From the NCBI GenBank assembly GCA_018714445.1, contig DVNK01000044.1, positions 1 through 53,080 on the forward strand: 53,080 nucleotides of DNA. The letters are read 5' to 3'. The position numbers and the translations under genes were made by a program. Source of the stretch: Candidatus Fimadaptatus faecigallinarum. GTDB lineage: Bacteria; Bacillota; Clostridia; Christensenellales; Aristaeellaceae. This document shows positions 52,035 through 53,080 of this stretch, in pieces (positions within the stretch are counted from its first letter, which is position 1; the number at the start of each line of letters is the position of its first letter). Below the pieces are notes generated by a model that saw only the letters and a list, made by a program, of their open reading frames with translations, did not search any database and was not told the origin of the DNA.

Positions 52035-53024
52035 TTACAGCAGGCCTTCTTCGCCACAGAGGCGGGCGATGAAGTTCGCCGCCAGCAACAGCGCGAAGTT
52101 GCACACCGACTTGAACAGGCCCGCCGCCACCGACAGCGACAGGTTCTGGCCCTTCTGGAACGCGTAGCGGTATATGAACGTATCGAATATATCGCCTGTG
52201 GACAGCGTCAGGTCGTTGTACATGTTGAATACCTGGTCAAAGCCGGCATTGAGTATCTGGCCGCACTGCATTATGAGCATTATGACGACCGTGGGCTTTA
52301 TCGAGGGCCAGGTGATATACCAACACGCCTGCCAGCGGTTGGCGCCGTCTATCGTGGCGGCCTCATACAGCGAGGGGTCTATGCCCGATATCGTAGCCAG
52401 ATAGATTATCGAGCCCCAGCCTACGCCCTTCCAGATGCTGGTCGTAAACAGCATCGGGCGGAATAAGCCCGGGTCGGTCAGGAATCCCACCGATTCGCCG
52501 CCCAGCGCGTTTATTATGCTGTTGACCGTGCCGTCGGACTGGAACAGCATCCTTATCAGCGACACGACCAGCACCCACGACAGAAAGTGCGGGAATGTAT
52601 ACACGGTCTGATACACGCGCTTGAGCCGGGGCAGACGCATCTCGTTCATAAGCAGCGCCAGTATTATGGGCGCCGGGAATTCGAACACCAGTCGCCCAAA
52701 GCTGATTATCAGCGTGTTTTTGAACGCCAGCCAGAAGTCGGGCTTTTTCCACAGCGATTCGAACCACTTTAACCCGACCCATTCCATATTGGCCATCTGC
52801 CCGAAGAAGCGGATGATCGGTATATCGCCAAAGGCGCTGGGCGTGTTGAAGCGGTACTGCTTGAAGGCCATTATTATGCCGCACATTGGCGCATAGCTGA
52901 ATATGATTATGCACAGCAGCGCCGGCAACAGCAACAGATAGAACATGCTGTGGCTCTTAATGCGCAGCCACAGGCCCTTTTGATGCAGGTCCTGATTAGC
53001 CGCGACCTTTTTCGATGAAACCAC
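52035..53024 (-). CDS. CUT1-type sugar ABC transporter permease (LplB-like)
   Basis: The 329-residue permease is the MalF/LplB-type half. It has FYLLLLPALLCIIIFSYAPM as first helix, GIIMAFKQYRF, the KPDFWLAFKNTLIISFGRLV segment and the EAA loop LYEAATIDGANRWQACWYIT. The start is GTG at 53024 with GAGGAGG at about 53033-53039. It ends 20 bases before the LplC-like gene starts. It is the first gene of the operon seen here; its promoter would lie beyond the right edge. Confidence 0.9.
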   Translation of the reverse strand: MVSSKKVAANQDLHQKGLWLRIKSHSMFYLLLLPALLCIIIFSYAPMCGIIMAFKQYRFNTPSAFGDIPIIRFFGQMANMEWVGLKWFESLWKKPDFWLAFKNTLIISFGRLVFEFPAPIILALLMNEMRLPRLKRVYQTVYTFPHFLSWVLVVSLIRMLFQSDGTVNSIINALGGESVGFLTDPGLFRPMLFTTSIWKGVGWGSIIYLATISGIDPSLYEAATIDGANRWQACWYITWPSIKPTVVIMLIMQCGQILNAGFDQVFNMYNDLTLSTGDIFDTFIYRYAFQKGQNLSLSVAAGLFKSVCNFALLLAANFIARLCGEEGLL

Positions 53025-53080
53025 ACGATCATCCTCCTCAATGCGTTAAATGGGTTAAATATGCTTGAACGCGGCTTATT

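Overview
The window reads as chromosomal DNA of an uncultured, GC-rich member of the Clostridia, possibly from the gut (an inference). The evidence is: strong AGGAGG-type ribosome binding sites before nearly every gene; consensus TTGACA-17-TATAAT promoters; GTG and TTG starts; a Firmicutes-style fab/acc operon with FabK and a MarR/FabT-like regulator; an alpha-L-fucosidase; and two large solute-import operons. No plasmid, phage or CRISPR locus is visible. The only mobile DNA seen is decayed IS481-like transposase fragments.

Layout. Positions 312-7222 carry mostly plus-strand single genes: a two-lobed P-loop ATPase, a membrane-anchored CapA-like protein, an RNLLTH-motif (HEPN-like) domain joined to CBS domains, a fucosidase with a divergent AraC regulator, and YebC. 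Positions 7224-8532 are an accessory patch: a small double-glycine-leader peptide gene with its own strong promoter lies between two transposase remnants, followed by two tRNA-Ser genes. Positions 8585-14310 hold an APH-type kinase, a frameshifted DUF3784 gene, a MATE exporter, a block of 60-bp tandem repeats, a secreted peptidoglycan-binding protein and a methyltransferase.

Positions 14825-26128 (minus strand) form a peptide utilisation region: an oppA-peptidase-oppB-oppC-oppD-oppF-M20 operon, then a separately promoted DUF885 metallopeptidase-like gene. Imported peptides would be cut by the S9 and M20 enzymes.

Positions 26903-37681 (minus strand) are a complete type II fatty acid synthesis operon: marR/fabT-like, fabH, acpP, fabK, fabD, fabG, fabF, accB, fabZ, accC, accD, accA, and a DegV/FakB-type fatty-acid-binding protein. 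It is headed by one consensus promoter whose -10 box is overlapped by a palindromic operator. A block of 60-bp repeats sits between fabH and acpP.

Positions 38001-44889 carry an M20 amidohydrolase, then plus-strand lgt, a small membrane protein, pncB, a KDG-type sugar kinase and recX. Positions 44892-53024 (minus strand) carry a Gfo/Idh/MocA oxidoreductase, a 1090-residue DUF5107-TPR protein and a CUT1-type sugar ABC importer. Its likely promoter lies beyond the right edge.

The most unusual items are the double-glycine peptide locus, the HEPN-like/CBS fusion, three separate 60-bp-period repeat blocks, the CxxC insertion in the fab regulator, and two ABC binding proteins without a lipobox although lgt is present.
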